Counted from the stretch's first letter, positions 43,346 to 51,938 are shown. The stretch: DNA of 64,000 nt from CBDCUC01 sp965222485 (GCA_965222485.1 CBDCUC010000030.1:496001-560000); one strand, 5' to 3'. Notes: generated from the letters alone by a model not told the origin. Translations and numbers: made by a program.

Positions 43346-44593
43346 ATGTCGAACAAGGATGATGCACGCCGCGTTGTAGTCACGGGAATGGGTGTGGTGA
43401 CGCCCATTGGCGAGACAGTTGATGAATTCTGGGCGGGAATGAAGGAAGGAAAATCCGGGGTCAGCGACCTTGGCGGGTTCCCGCTGGAAGATTTGAAGAT
43501 CAAGATCGCCGCACAGATCAAGGATTTTGATCATAAGGCGCGGCTCAAGCATTTTCAGCGCGATAAGATCATTCTGCATGCCGACCGCTACTCTTGGTTC
43601 GCTGCCGCAGCAGCCGATGAAGCGATCAAACAAGCGGGCCTTGAAATTCCCTTCACCGACCCATATCGCGCAGCCTGCATTATCGGGTCGGGTGCGGGTG
43701 GTCTGGTAACCTATGAAAAGGCTTATCGAGACCTGTTCATTCACGATAAACGGGCCACACACCCCTTGACGCTTCTGCGCATTATCGGTTCGTCCGCATC
43801 AGCGCACGTTGGTATTGAAATGGGGATCAAGGGCCCGACGTTTGCGACATGTTCGGCTTGTTCGACGGCGACGCACGCAGTTGGTGTCGCACGCGACTAC
43901 ATCCAAAACGGGATTGTCGACGTGGCGATCGCAGGCGCATCGGAATCGGTCATCAACTACGGAACAATGAAGGCCTGGCAGGCATTGCATGTTCTGTCGC
44001 CGCAAGGTTGTTTCCCGTTTGCCAAAAAGCGCAATGGCACCGTTCTGGGCGAGGGTGCCGGCATTCTTGTTCTTGAGAGTTTGGAGCACGCCCGCAAGCG
44101 TGGCGCGAAGATCCTGGCGGAGATTATCGGCTACGGCATGACGTCCGATGCCAAGGATATGGTCAACCCCGGCACCGAAGGTCCGCGCGAGGCGATGCGC
44201 GACGCATTGCAGGATGCGCAGATCGAAGGCGAGAAGATTGACTATCTGAACGCACACGGTACGGCGACAACCGTAAACGATGAAAACGAGACGAACGCGA
44301 TCAAGGAACTGTTTGACGATCACGCCTACAAGCTCGCCATTTCCTCCACCAAGTCGATGCATGGCCACCCGCTGGGCGCAGGCGGTGGTATCGAGGCGGT
44401 CGCCTGCATCAAGGCGATGGAAGAAAATTGGGCACCGCCGACGATCGGGCTGGATGATCCGGATCCGGCATGCGACCTGGACTACATTCCAAACGTCGGG
44501 CGCGAGATGGATATCACGTACACGATGTCAAATTCATTCGCCTTTGGCGGCCTGAATGCCGTCTTGGTCTTTGGCCCGGCGCCTTCGGTTTAA
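43346..44593 (+). CDS. beta-ketoacyl-ACP synthase, KAS II/FabF-like
   Basis: The 415-residue ketosynthase extends acyl chains by decarboxylative condensation with malonyl-ACP. The catalytic triad fits KAS II: Cys172 in Thr-Cys-Ser-Ala-Cys-Ser-Thr-Ala, His304 in Asn-Ala-His-Gly-Thr-Ala-Thr, and His341 in Ser-Met-His-Gly-His-Pro-Leu-Gly-Ala. The C-terminus has Asn-Ser-Phe-Ala-Phe-Gly-Gly-Leu-Asn. The start at 43346 is preferred over an in-frame TTG at 43334. It follows the ACP gene and probably acts on that carrier; the product acid is unknown. No fabG or fabZ lies beside it. Confidence 0.93.
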   Translation: MSNKDDARRVVVTGMGVVTPIGETVDEFWAGMKEGKSGVSDLGGFPLEDLKIKIAAQIKDFDHKARLKHFQRDKIILHADRYSWFAAAAADEAIKQAGLEIPFTDPYRAACIIGSGAGGLVTYEKAYRDLFIHDKRATHPLTLLRIIGSSASAHVGIEMGIKGPTFATCSACSTATHAVGVARDYIQNGIVDVAIAGASESVINYGTMKAWQALHVLSPQGCFPFAKKRNGTVLGEGAGILVLESLEHARKRGAKILAEIIGYGMTSDAKDMVNPGTEGPREAMRDALQDAQIEGEKIDYLNAHGTATTVNDENETNAIKELFDDHAYKLAISSTKSMHGHPLGAGGGIEAVACIKAMEENWAPPTIGLDDPDPACDLDYIPNVGREMDITYTMSNSFAFGGLNAVLVFGPAPSV

Positions 44594-44871
44594 TTGGATT
44601 GTGGCCTCCCGCCGCGCGGTTTGCGACAGTAATTGACTGGTAACGGCGGCTCCGCAACTGGCTTGTTGCGGGGCCGTTTGCATTTGGACTCGTCGCCCAG
44701 CCTAGGTGTCGGCTGCGTATTTTGCGGTTGCCCAATTGATGCCGCCGTGTAATGGCCCTGCCGGAGTTTACGAAGTTGGCGCGGTTCACCGAGCATTGGT
44801 GTCTCAGGTAGGACTGCGTCTATTAGTATTTCTCGCCGCCTCTGTGGCCGGAACGTGGGTGCGATAGGATC

Positions 44872-45339
44872 ATGCCGACAAATTTTTTCCGCAAAGATGC
44901 GAAACCGGAAAAACAGCGGTCGGCGGTAGCGACGTCTGCTCGGCGGACCGCTCAAAAACCCGGTCAAGAGCGCGTTATTTTGATTGAGGTAGGGAAGACC
45001 CGGTTGCGTGCGCATCTGCTGCCCACGCCCACGGCGGACAGGCTCTGGGTGGCCTTGCCACTGTTCGCGACTGCGGAAACCTGGGGCGACTCTGTACATT
45101 TCGAGTTGCCGCTGGCGATGGGTCGCGACCGCACCTCGCGGCTTAACGGCACGGCAGGTGAGCTTTACTACTGGTCTGATGATTCACGCATTTTGATCGC
45201 TTTTGGTCCGACACCTATTTCCAGACCACATGAAATCAGGTTGCCAAGGCCGTGTAATGTGTTTGGGCGGGTGGTTGACGACGTCTCGAGGTTGAAGGAT
45301 GTGCAGCCAGGTGAGAAGGTATCGATAAGGGCGGCCTGA
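44872..45339 (+). CDS. cyclophilin-like fold protein (TM1367/DUF369 group), copy 1
   Basis: The 155-residue protein has a basic N-terminal 30 residues, then a domain of about 120. The domain starts Val-Ile-Leu-Ile-Glu-Val-Gly, with Leu-Trp-Val-Ala-Leu-Pro-Leu, Trp-Gly-Asp-Ser-Val-His-Phe, Phe-Gly-Pro-Thr-Pro-Ile-Ser and a Pro-Cys-Asn motif. These are the conserved points of a small bacterial cyclophilin-like family of unknown activity. The next gene encodes a shorter paralog, so the two arose by duplication. No catalytic residue of prolyl isomerases can be assigned with confidence. Confidence 0.8.
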   Translation: MPTNFFRKDAKPEKQRSAVATSARRTAQKPGQERVILIEVGKTRLRAHLLPTPTADRLWVALPLFATAETWGDSVHFELPLAMGRDRTSRLNGTAGELYYWSDDSRILIAFGPTPISRPHEIRLPRPCNVFGRVVDDVSRLKDVQPGEKVSIRAA

Positions 45340-45375
45340 GACCGCCTATGCGAATGAGGCGCTCCGGGGACAGTA

Positions 45376-45753
45376 ATGCGAGAAATCCTGATCAGGGTCG
45401 GTACGGTGGCAATTCGTGCGCGGCTGTTGGAAACCTCCACGGCCGATCGGATATGGGAGGCCCTGCCGATATACTCGGACGCGCAGACCTGGGGGCACGA
45501 GGTCTATTTCAGTGCACCGGTTCAGCATGGCGTGGAAGAGGGCGCGCGTGAAGTTGTTGAACCGGGAGAAATTGCATTCTGGCCGGATGGGGAAGCCATC
45601 GCCATTGGGTTTGGGCCAACGCCAATTTCGCGCGATGGCGAGGTCAGACTGGCTAGTCCTTGCAACATCTGGGCGCAGGCGCTCGATGATGTCCGGCAAC
45701 TTCGTTGCGTGCACGCAGGCGAGCGCATTGCCGTCATCGGGTTGGATGATTAG
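45376..45753 (+). CDS. cyclophilin-like fold protein (TM1367/DUF369 group), copy 2
   Basis: The 125-residue paralog of the preceding protein lacks its basic leader. It keeps Ile-Trp-Glu-Ala-Leu-Pro-Ile-Tyr, Trp-Gly-His-Glu-Val-Tyr-Phe, Phe-Gly-Pro-Thr-Pro-Ile-Ser-Arg and Ser-Pro-Cys-Asn-Ile. It starts 36 bases after the stop of copy 1 on the same strand, so they are probably one operon. Both are predicted cytoplasmic beta-barrel proteins; function unknown. Confidence 0.82.
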   Translation: MREILIRVGTVAIRARLLETSTADRIWEALPIYSDAQTWGHEVYFSAPVQHGVEEGAREVVEPGEIAFWPDGEAIAIGFGPTPISRDGEVRLASPCNIWAQALDDVRQLRCVHAGERIAVIGLDD

Positions 45754-45766
45754 GTGCGGGCGGCAA

Positions 45767-46807
45767 CTAACACAATTCTGGCAGCCGTTTATGCAACTCG
45801 TCGGCGAGACGATCCAACGGATTTTCGCTCATCGGAGAGACATCAGTGAATGCATCGACCAGGCCTGCTGCTGAGGTACTTTGCAGGGTAAGCGTGCGCA
45901 TCCAGCCCATGCTTTGTAGCCAATCGCGGTAAGCGGACTCTTTGTTTGTAAGTGTGAGCTCCCTGCCGGCAAGTGCCAGGACGGGGCGGCGCATCCAAAC
46001 AGCTTCCGATAGCATGGAACTGGAATCGGCGGTGACGGCGATTGCGTCTGTCTCCTGCCAAAAGCTCGTTAATGAGCCTGGTCCGGTGACGCGGAAGTCG
46101 ATAAAGCGTGCGATCGCTTCGGGCTTTGATTCCGACAGCGCGGCGAACATGTCGGAGATATCTTCCGGTGTGCGCGGTGCATTGGCGATGATCCACCTAC
46201 TGGCGCTTAGATCGTGTACTTGGCCGACCAGTTCTATGAGGTGGCGCCAGTCGTCGGTGGTGAGTGGAGCTTCGCGTGACGGACCACCCAGTAGCAAACC
46301 GATCGTGGTTTTTTTTTGGTTGGTTGTGGCAACGTGCTTTCCACCAAATGCTGCCGGAGTAGGAAGCGTGTCGGGATCGAGTGCGCTCGGTTTCAGCGTC
46401 AAAAGGTGATTGGTTTGGCTGGTTTCGGCAGGGTAAGACGATAGCGTCAGGCTGAAATCCTGCGGACGGTACCGGCGTAGAGATCCGTAGAATAGGTTGG
46501 GTATGTTGAAGAGCCGTGCGGCAGCGATATTGGCAGCCATGGTGTTGCCACCAGCTGACACAACGACATCGGCAGCCGGTAGCGTATTGATGTTTAATCC
46601 ATAGATGTGACGCAGGATCGTCTGTGGGCTTAGTCCGGCGTTGACAAGGTGCGACAGCGCGCGCGCCGGAATGTATCGCGGCCGGTGTACGTTCACCCTC
46701 ACCGTTTCTACCCGGCGTTTGCGCGCGATGGCGGCCAGCATGCCTTCAGCCAGATTAAAGTGGCCAGGCCGTCCATCCGAAAACAACAGGGCTCGGCAAG
46801 TGCTCAT
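45767..46807 (-). CDS. ELM1/GtrOC1-family protein (COG3660)
   Basis: The 346-residue protein looks like a glycosyltransferase-type Rossmann fold: Phe-Ser-Asp-Gly-Arg-Pro-Gly-His near the N-terminus, Ser-Ala-Gly-Gly-Asn-Thr near 86, Leu-Leu-Leu-Gly-Gly-Pro-Ser near 170, and Thr-Ala-Asp-Ser-Ser-Ser-Met-Leu-Ser-Glu-Ala near 265. This matches the bacterial relatives of plant ELM1, whose biochemical activity is unclear. The start at 46807 follows AGG by eight bases; 46813 is possible. The tRNA gene lies 17 bases upstream on the same strand. Confidence 0.82.
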   Translation of the reverse strand: MSTCRALLFSDGRPGHFNLAEGMLAAIARKRRVETVRVNVHRPRYIPARALSHLVNAGLSPQTILRHIYGLNINTLPAADVVVSAGGNTMAANIAAARLFNIPNLFYGSLRRYRPQDFSLTLSSYPAETSQTNHLLTLKPSALDPDTLPTPAAFGGKHVATTNQKKTTIGLLLGGPSREAPLTTDDWRHLIELVGQVHDLSASRWIIANAPRTPEDISDMFAALSESKPEAIARFIDFRVTGPGSLTSFWQETDAIAVTADSSSMLSEAVWMRRPVLALAGRELTLTNKESAYRDWLQSMGWMRTLTLQSTSAAGLVDAFTDVSPMSENPLDRLADELHKRLPELC

Positions 46808-46824
46808 GAACATCGCCTGGAAAA

Positions 46825-46901
46825 TGGTGGGCGCACCAGGACTCGAACCTGGAACCAGACCGTTATGAGCGGCCGGCTCTAACCAATTGAGCTATGCGCC
46901 C
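46825..46901 (-). tRNA. tRNA with CAT anticodon (elongator Met or Ile2)
   Basis: On the minus strand the 77 bases fold as a complete tRNA. The acceptor stem is GGGCGCA with TGCGCCC, the D loop is AGCTCAATTGGTTAGAGC, the anticodon loop is CTCATAA, and the T arm is CCAGGTTCGAGTCCTGG. The 3-prime CCA is encoded. CAT anticodons serve initiator Met, elongator Met or, after lysidine modification, Ile. The acceptor stem is fully paired, so it is not the initiator. Which of the remaining two cannot be decided here. Confidence 0.95.
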
Positions 46902-47045
46902 CACCTTCTTTAAAGTCCGGTACGATTTACAACCGTCGTGCCGCACGAGCAGACGCTTCTATACCACGTGAGCTGATTTGCAAGTCTCCGAACAATGCTA
47001 CCTTGGAGTGGTTGCGATATTTTACCCGGTGCGATCTGCGTGCCC

Positions 47046-47999
47046 TCACTTGCTCTGTTGGCCGCGAAGGTCTTGAAGACCGACAGGGGCTGATTCCAAT
47101 GTTGCGCCGGGTTGTCTGCGCCAGTCGGAAAAGTTTCGCATTTCGCCGCTTGTTCGAAGCGTTCTCAGAGCGCTCAAGTCTATCGTCCCGGTGGTCCAGC
47201 CAGGCTCGTTTAGTTTGCCCTGCGCAATAACGCCGGTTTCCGAAATGCTCTGTTCGGGCGGCACGTACAATCCGGCGGCGCCATTGTTGAAGTCAACCGC
47301 GGGCGACCACGTCGCATCCCCGATGGTGTGGCTGACCACGCATGCAATTTGGTTTTCAAGCGCGCGTGCCTGCGCACCTGCCCGCACGCGATGAAAGCCA
47401 GATACACGCTCGGTGCATGACGGCACGAGCACCAATTCTACACCGGCTGAAGCCATGGCATGGGCGATGAGGGGGAATTCGCTGTCATAACAGATGGCGA
47501 TTCCAATACGCCCAAGGTCTGTGTCAAAGGCGTAGACGTTTTGGCCAGGAGAGATACCCCAGTCCACTTCAAACGGCGTCATGATGAGTTTTTGTTGCTC
47601 ACCGATAAGGCCGTCAGGGGTGACGAGCTGCGCCGAATTATGGACTTGGCCGTCATCGCTGCAGACAGGGCCGGAGCCGACTAGGATATGCACGCCAAAG
47701 CGTTTGGCGAGTTCGCAATGAAATGCGACGCGCTCTCCGGCCTGTTCGGCAACAGTGCGCAAGGTTTCGGCAAGGTTGGCGTAGACATCTGGTCCAAAGG
47801 CTGCCGCCTGTTCAATGGCGCCGTATTCGGGAAACACCAAAAGCTCTGCACCGGTGCGCGCCCCGCGCGCCACCCAGTCCTCAAGCTTTCTCTGCCAGGC
47901 GGTTAGATCGGTGGGCTTGTCAATGGGGTATTGCGCTGTGGCGACCTTCAACGATGCCCGCGCCGGGCCGCCGGTATTGTCGGCGGATTTCATAGCCAT
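47046..47999 (-). CDS. carbon-nitrogen hydrolase (nitrilase superfamily)
   Basis: The 317-residue cytoplasmic enzyme has the nitrilase-superfamily triad: Glu in Val-Phe-Pro-Glu-Tyr-Gly (about 48), Lys in Gln-Lys-Leu-Ile-Met-Thr, and the nucleophile Cys in Cys-Tyr-Asp-Ser-Glu-Phe-Pro. It cleaves amide or nitrile C-N bonds; the substrate is not known. The ATG at 47999 lies two bases after the stop of the GNAT gene, so the two are translationally coupled. panD is the next gene upstream. Beta-ureidopropionase-like activity would also give beta-alanine, which makes the operon suggestive but not proof. Confidence 0.88.
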   Translation of the reverse strand: MAMKSADNTGGPARASLKVATAQYPIDKPTDLTAWQRKLEDWVARGARTGAELLVFPEYGAIEQAAAFGPDVYANLAETLRTVAEQAGERVAFHCELAKRFGVHILVGSGPVCSDDGQVHNSAQLVTPDGLIGEQQKLIMTPFEVDWGISPGQNVYAFDTDLGRIGIAICYDSEFPLIAHAMASAGVELVLVPSCTERVSGFHRVRAGAQARALENQIACVVSHTIGDATWSPAVDFNNGAAGLYVPPEQSISETGVIAQGKLNEPGWTTGTIDLSALRTLRTSGEMRNFSDWRRQPGATLESAPVGLQDLRGQQSK

Positions 48000-48001
48000 C
48001 G

Positions 48002-48592
48002 TTACAAGGCTCGCATCCAGAACTGCATCTTCTTCGGTGTCTCTTCGTCCTCGTTGACATCCTTCCACGGGTAGGTGGCGAGAATGCCGTCGACAGGCTC
48101 GTAACCGCGCTTTTTCCAGAAGCCGTCGAGCGGTCTGTAGTCAGCCGGTTTCAGTGGATGATCATCCGGGCGCACAACACGACAGAATGTGGAATGCGTG
48201 AAGCCGCCGAGTTTGTGGGCATGGGCTTCTCGCCCGTCGAAAAAGGCATGTCCCAAACCATGTCCGCGATGAGATTTGAGAAGGACGGATTCACCGCAAT
48301 AGAAGATCTTTGAGATGTCATAGCCGGCTGCCTCGAACGGTTCGCCAAATTCATCGGCGTGTTCAATCATCGGAGCACCGGTGGACGCGCCAACGATTTC
48401 GTCTCCGTCATAGGCGGTTATGCACACTGCACCGGGGGCGGCAGCAAATGTTGCCAGGTACTCTTGCTCGTATTCCAGCGAGCCGTCGTACAGATATGGC
48501 CAATCGCGAAACACGACCATGCGCAGATGTGCCAGGTCGGGGAGTATTGACTGGAGTTCCGGACCTGTGAGCGATTTAACCGTCAGTGTCAC
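48002..48592 (-). CDS. GNAT-family N-acetyltransferase
   Basis: The 196-residue protein has a GNAT fold, with Leu-Arg-Met-Val-Val-Phe-Arg-Asp-Trp-Pro-Tyr near 22 and a CoA-binding segment Ser-His-Arg-Gly-His-Gly-Leu-Gly-His-Ala (Arg/Gly-x-x-Gly-x-Gly/Ala type) near 110. The last part has Trp-Lys-Lys-Arg-Gly-Tyr-Glu-Pro. Its GTG start overlaps the TGA of panD by four bases (GTGA), and its stop lies two bases before the nitrilase start. PanZ, the GNAT that matures PanD in enterics, is smaller and not clearly related, so any link to PanD is inference from coupling. Confidence 0.85.
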   Translation of the reverse strand: MTLTVKSLTGPELQSILPDLAHLRMVVFRDWPYLYDGSLEYEQEYLATFAAAPGAVCITAYDGDEIVGASTGAPMIEHADEFGEPFEAAGYDISKIFYCGESVLLKSHRGHGLGHAFFDGREAHAHKLGGFTHSTFCRVVRPDDHPLKPADYRPLDGFWKKRGYEPVDGILATYPWKDVNEDEETPKKMQFWMRAL

Positions 48593-48948
48593 GAATTGAC
48601 TTTCTTAATTCTGTTCTTCTTGTCGCAGATGACGATTTTTGGTTCCCATTTCTGGGCTTCCCGGTCGGTCATTTCGCAGTAGGCGCAGATGATGATCTCG
48701 TCGCCCTTGCATGCAAGCCGGGCGGCCGCACCGTTGAGCCCAATTGTGCCGGTGCCGGCCTTGCCCTCAATGACATAGGTGACGAAGCGGGCGCCAGTGG
48801 TGATATTGTAGATATCGACGCGCTCGTGCACCAGCAAACCGGCGGCCTCTCTCAGGTCGCGGTCGATTGAAATCGATCCCTCATAATTGAGATCGCATTC
48901 GGTGACTGTCGCGCGGTGAAGTTTGCACTTCAACATCGAGATCTGCAT
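48589..48948 (-). CDS. panD: aspartate 1-decarboxylase
   Basis: The 119-residue pyruvoyl enzyme makes beta-alanine from aspartate for pantothenate and CoA. The self-cleavage site is Gly24-Ser25 in Tyr-Glu-Gly-Ser-Ile, which gives the N-terminal pyruvoyl group on Ser25. Arg54, Thr57 and Tyr58 of the active site are present in Ala-Arg-Phe-Val-Thr-Tyr. Length is typical. It is the first gene of a tight operon with the GNAT and nitrilase genes. Whether it processes itself alone or needs a helper is not visible. Confidence 0.96.
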   Translation of the reverse strand: MQISMLKCKLHRATVTECDLNYEGSISIDRDLREAAGLLVHERVDIYNITTGARFVTYVIEGKAGTGTIGLNGAAARLACKGDEIIICAYCEMTDREAQKWEPKIVICDKKNRIKKVNS

Positions 48949-49038
48949 CGTGACGGGCTCTTAGCCTCCCGGTGAAGTTGGTCCCAGCAACAGGGCCAAT
49001 TGTCTGCTTGTCCCATAAGACATATGGGGGCGATTAGG

Positions 49039-49473
49039 TCAGCCCGCTACCTGGGCAATCCAGTCTGTAAGGTTATAATACGTGGTTACTCGCGTGATCT
49101 TCCCGTCGCGGATGGCGAAGAAGGTGCCTGCTGGCAGGACATAACTCTGTCCATTGGCTTCGGGCAATCCCGTATCAGTGTTAAGATAGGCGCCGTGCAC
49201 GTTAAATTCGGCCGCTGCACGTGTCCCGTCCTTGGAGACCATGACGGCGATGTCTTCAAGCCGTTCCTTGTAGTGGTGGTCCATGCGTGCGACGAACGCC
49301 CGAAACTTATCCAATCCAACTCGGCGTTCGCCCTGGTTTACGTCGTGGATGACATCGTCGGCGAGACAGGCCAGCATTGTGTCGTGATCGCCAGAGTTGA
49401 AGGCATTATAATAGCGCCGGATCAATGAGGCAGTGGCAATACGTGTTTGCGACTCGATGTTGTCTTCGCTCAT
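49039..49473 (-). CDS. SnoaL/NTF2-like (ketosteroid-isomerase fold) protein
   Basis: The 144-residue protein has the short cone-shaped NTF2 fold: Leu-Ile-Arg-Arg-Tyr-Tyr-Asn-Ala-Phe-Asn-Ser-Gly-Asp, Leu-Ala-Asp-Asp-Val-Ile-His-Asp-Val-Asn-Gln-Gly, and the end strand Thr-Arg-Val-Thr-Thr-Tyr-Tyr-Asn-Leu-Thr. Members bind small hydrophobic molecules or act as isomerases; no catalytic set can be assigned. The ATG at 49473 has GGAG ten bases before it; the frame is open to 49524. Confidence 0.8.
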   Translation of the reverse strand: MSEDNIESQTRIATASLIRRYYNAFNSGDHDTMLACLADDVIHDVNQGERRVGLDKFRAFVARMDHHYKERLEDIAVMVSKDGTRAAAEFNVHGAYLNTDTGLPEANGQSYVLPAGTFFAIRDGKITRVTTYYNLTDWIAQVAG

Positions 49474-49706
49474 GCGCTGCGTCTCCGAGCTGTCAGGGTT
49501 TTGGCGGTGAATTAGGGCGCCCACCTCTTAGCAGCCCCTCGGACCGTGGCCAAGGCGTGAGCGCAAATGCCGCAAGGGAATAGGCGGTTTAATGGTGCGC
49601 AAACTGTTGGCGCTGCTGCAACCTATTGCTTCTGCAGGCAGCAAGGCTCCTCCGGCCCGGCTAAGGGCCTTGGCGCATGGTGGATTAGAAGGTAAACGCC
49701 TGAATT

Positions 49707-50636
49707 ATGAAGACTTCGAAAAACACATTCGTCGTTGCAGCACTCTACAAATTCGCGCCGCTGCCGGATTTCGCCAATTACCGGGCGGAACTGACGGCTT
49801 TGGGTGAGGATACGGACACGTCGGGCACGCTGCTGCTTGCCGCTGAAGGGATCAATGGAACAATCGCGGGTAGCAGGCAGGGCATCGACCGTATGCTTGC
49901 CCGGCTGCGCTCGCTGCCCGGGTGTGGCGATTTGGATGTGAAGGAGAGTTACGCGTCTTCCAATCCATTCTTACGCATGAAGGTACGCTTGAAGCGCGAG
50001 ATCGTGACCATGGGGGTCGTTGATATCGATGCCGCAAATGAGGCAGGCACTTACGTTGAGCCGGCCGAATGGAACGAGCTGATTTCCAGGCCAGATGTCG
50101 TCGTCGTCGACACGCGCAACGATTACGAAGTGGACATTGGAACGTTCACGGGTGCTGTGAACCCTGAGACGCAGTCATTCCGTCAGTTTCCGAAATGGGC
50201 GGACAAAACACTTGCAGGAGAGAACCGGCCCAAGTTGGCGATGTTCTGCACCGGTGGCATTCGCTGCGAAAAAGCAACCGCCTATATGAAGAGCCAAGGC
50301 TTCGATGAGGTTTATCATCTCAGGGGCGGCATCTTGAAGTATTTGGAAGAGATCCCGGAAAAGGAAAGCTTGTGGAATGGCGAGTGTTTTGTGTTTGATC
50401 GGCGGGTGTCCGTCGGTCACGGTTTGAAGCCGGGTCCGTTTCAGTTGTGCGCCATTTGTCGGGAGCCATTTTTGTCCGGCGAGGGCGAAGGCGGGTATGC
50501 GCGCAACCCTTGTCCGACGTGCGCCGATCAAGCGGACGAAAAGCAAAAGCGTCGCGCTCGCGTACGCCAGGAACAGATTGATCGCGCGAAAGTGCTTGGG
50601 CGCAAGCACCTGGGCCCGCGCAAGGCAGAGGCTTGA
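49707..50636 (+). CDS. trhO: tRNA uridine-34 hydroxylase TrhO (rhodanese domain)
   Basis: The 309-residue enzyme hydroxylates U34 to 5-hydroxyuridine in tRNA with oxygen. It has an N-terminal acylphosphatase-like part (Glu-Gly-Ile-Asn-Gly-Thr-Ile-Ala-Gly near 47). A rhodanese domain carries the conserved Cys in Phe-Cys-Thr-Gly-Gly-Ile-Arg-Cys-Glu. A C-terminal part has two Cys pairs (Leu-Cys-Ala-Ile-Cys and Cys-Pro-Thr-Cys), probably a zinc site, and a basic tail. The layout is that of YceA/TrhO. It begins with ATG following a region without an obvious ribosome site. Confidence 0.93.
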   Translation: MKTSKNTFVVAALYKFAPLPDFANYRAELTALGEDTDTSGTLLLAAEGINGTIAGSRQGIDRMLARLRSLPGCGDLDVKESYASSNPFLRMKVRLKREIVTMGVVDIDAANEAGTYVEPAEWNELISRPDVVVVDTRNDYEVDIGTFTGAVNPETQSFRQFPKWADKTLAGENRPKLAMFCTGGIRCEKATAYMKSQGFDEVYHLRGGILKYLEEIPEKESLWNGECFVFDRRVSVGHGLKPGPFQLCAICREPFLSGEGEGGYARNPCPTCADQADEKQKRRARVRQEQIDRAKVLGRKHLGPRKAEA

Positions 50637-50702
50637 ATGGGGCGGAGCAATGGCTCTGCGATTCCATCTTTGAACTCGTAGGCCCAAGTAAAGGATCGTT
50701 CG

Positions 50703-51095
50703 ATGTCCTCTCCACGTAACGATAAAGGTATTGATTACGTCGAGTTGGTGGTGCGCGATATTGCGCGGGCCAAAGACTTTTATGGCCGCGCGTTCGGTTG
50801 GACGTTTACCGATTACGGTCCGGAGTACACGTCGTTTTTTGACGGGCGCCTGGAAGGCGGGTTTACAAGCGAGGGCACACCGCGACCAGGCGGGCCACTG
50901 GTTGTTCTTTATGCCGTCGACCTTGAGGCTGTGTTGAAGGCTGTTGAGGGGGCGGGGGTTGAAATCAGCAAACCGATCTTTTCGTTTCCAGGCGGGCGCA
51001 GGTTTCACTTCATCGATCCGGATGGCTACGAATTGGCGGTTTGGTCGGAAAATGAGCCTGCCGGTGACCAAGTGCCTCCGCCTATCGGGGATTAA
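50703..51095 (+). CDS. VOC-family (glyoxalase/bleomycin-resistance fold) protein
   Basis: The 130-residue protein has one full VOC fold: Tyr-Val-Glu-Leu-Val-Val-Arg-Asp-Ile-Ala-Arg-Ala-Lys-Asp-Phe-Tyr, then Gly-Trp-Thr-Phe, Val-Leu-Tyr-Ala-Val-Asp, and the end Phe-His-Phe-Ile-Asp-Pro-Asp-Gly-Tyr-Glu-Leu-Ala-Val-Trp. His and Glu residues are at metal positions typical of the fold, but the reaction cannot be named. It lies 66 bases after trhO on the same strand. Confidence 0.85.
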   Translation: MSSPRNDKGIDYVELVVRDIARAKDFYGRAFGWTFTDYGPEYTSFFDGRLEGGFTSEGTPRPGGPLVVLYAVDLEAVLKAVEGAGVEISKPIFSFPGGRRFHFIDPDGYELAVWSENEPAGDQVPPPIGD

Positions 51096-51254
51096 AAAAA
51101 GACGAAGGCTCAACTGGTTAGGGCCCTGCCAGTAAAAAAAATAGAGAACAACTGGCTTTCCCAGCGACGGATTTTGCCGTCCTTCGGCGTTATAGCAGCA
51201 TCACGCCACGACTTCGGCGCGCCTTTGTCGGCGCCCAAACAAGGAGACATGTCG

Positions 51255-51782
51255 ATGAGAATGAGCAAAGCGTTGCTGCTTGCAGGCCTGGGTACTGTTG
51301 TTGCCACGGCAGGCGTCGTTGCCACCCATGCGGTTGCGGGCGACGGCTGGGGCAAACGCGGTCATCATGGCTGGGGCCATCACGGCCGTTACGGCGGCGG
51401 AAAACTGCGCCGCATGCGCAGGATGGATGCCGACAAGAACGGTGAGATCACGATGGAAGAATTGGAAGAGGCTCGTGCGGAGCGTTTCGAACAGCTCGAC
51501 CAGGATGGTGATGGCGCGGTAACGCGCGAGGAGCTAATCGAGCGTGCCAAAGCCCGTGTAATGGAACGCATAGAGCGGCGCACGACACGCAGGATGAGAC
51601 GTCTCGACGCGGATCGGGATGGCAAGGTCACCCCGGAAGAATTCAATCGTCACGCCAAGGAGCGTTTCGTTTGGGCCGACCTTAACGATGACGGCAAGCT
51701 TTCAGGCGATGAACTGCCTGGCCGCCGCTGGAAGCGTGGAGGCCGCAAGGGTGGCGACGACAACGAACGCCAGCGTGACTAG
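51255..51782 (+). CDS. exported four-EF-hand calcium-binding protein
   Basis: The 175-residue protein has a signal peptide (cleavage near Ala-Val-Ala-Gly), a His/Gly-rich stretch (about 30-50) and four EF-hand loops near 58-69, 82-93, 118-129 and 142-153. Each has the Asp-x-Asp/Asn-x-Gly-x-Ile/Val/Leu pattern. It should bind calcium, and the His-rich part may bind other metals, in the periplasm. AAGGAG eight bases before the ATG at 51255 decides the start over 51249. It precedes the sigma-factor operon on the same strand with 156 bases between. Confidence 0.9.
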   Translation: MRMSKALLLAGLGTVVATAGVVATHAVAGDGWGKRGHHGWGHHGRYGGGKLRRMRRMDADKNGEITMEELEEARAERFEQLDQDGDGAVTREELIERAKARVMERIERRTTRRMRRLDADRDGKVTPEEFNRHAKERFVWADLNDDGKLSGDELPGRRWKRGGRKGGDDNERQRD

Positions 51783-51938
51783 GCTCTTTGCCCTGCCCCG
51801 CTGATCTGGTGGGACAGGGCCCGCTGACGCGCCGGCATGCTGTGATTTGGTCCGGATCGCCGATCGACCGTGTTTCCCTGTTGGTACTTTCGGTGCATTG
51901 AACCTCTAGACTGAAGTGAGCAGCGAAGGGACGTGCGA

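Noticed and set aside
46825..46901. Possible integration site at the tRNA gene
   Set aside because: No integrase, no duplicated tRNA end and no foreign-looking DNA next to it.
50175..51113. 312-residue frame antisense to trhO and the VOC gene
   Set aside because: It spans two real genes and the gap between them, and is Arg/Pro-rich as usual for shadow frames.
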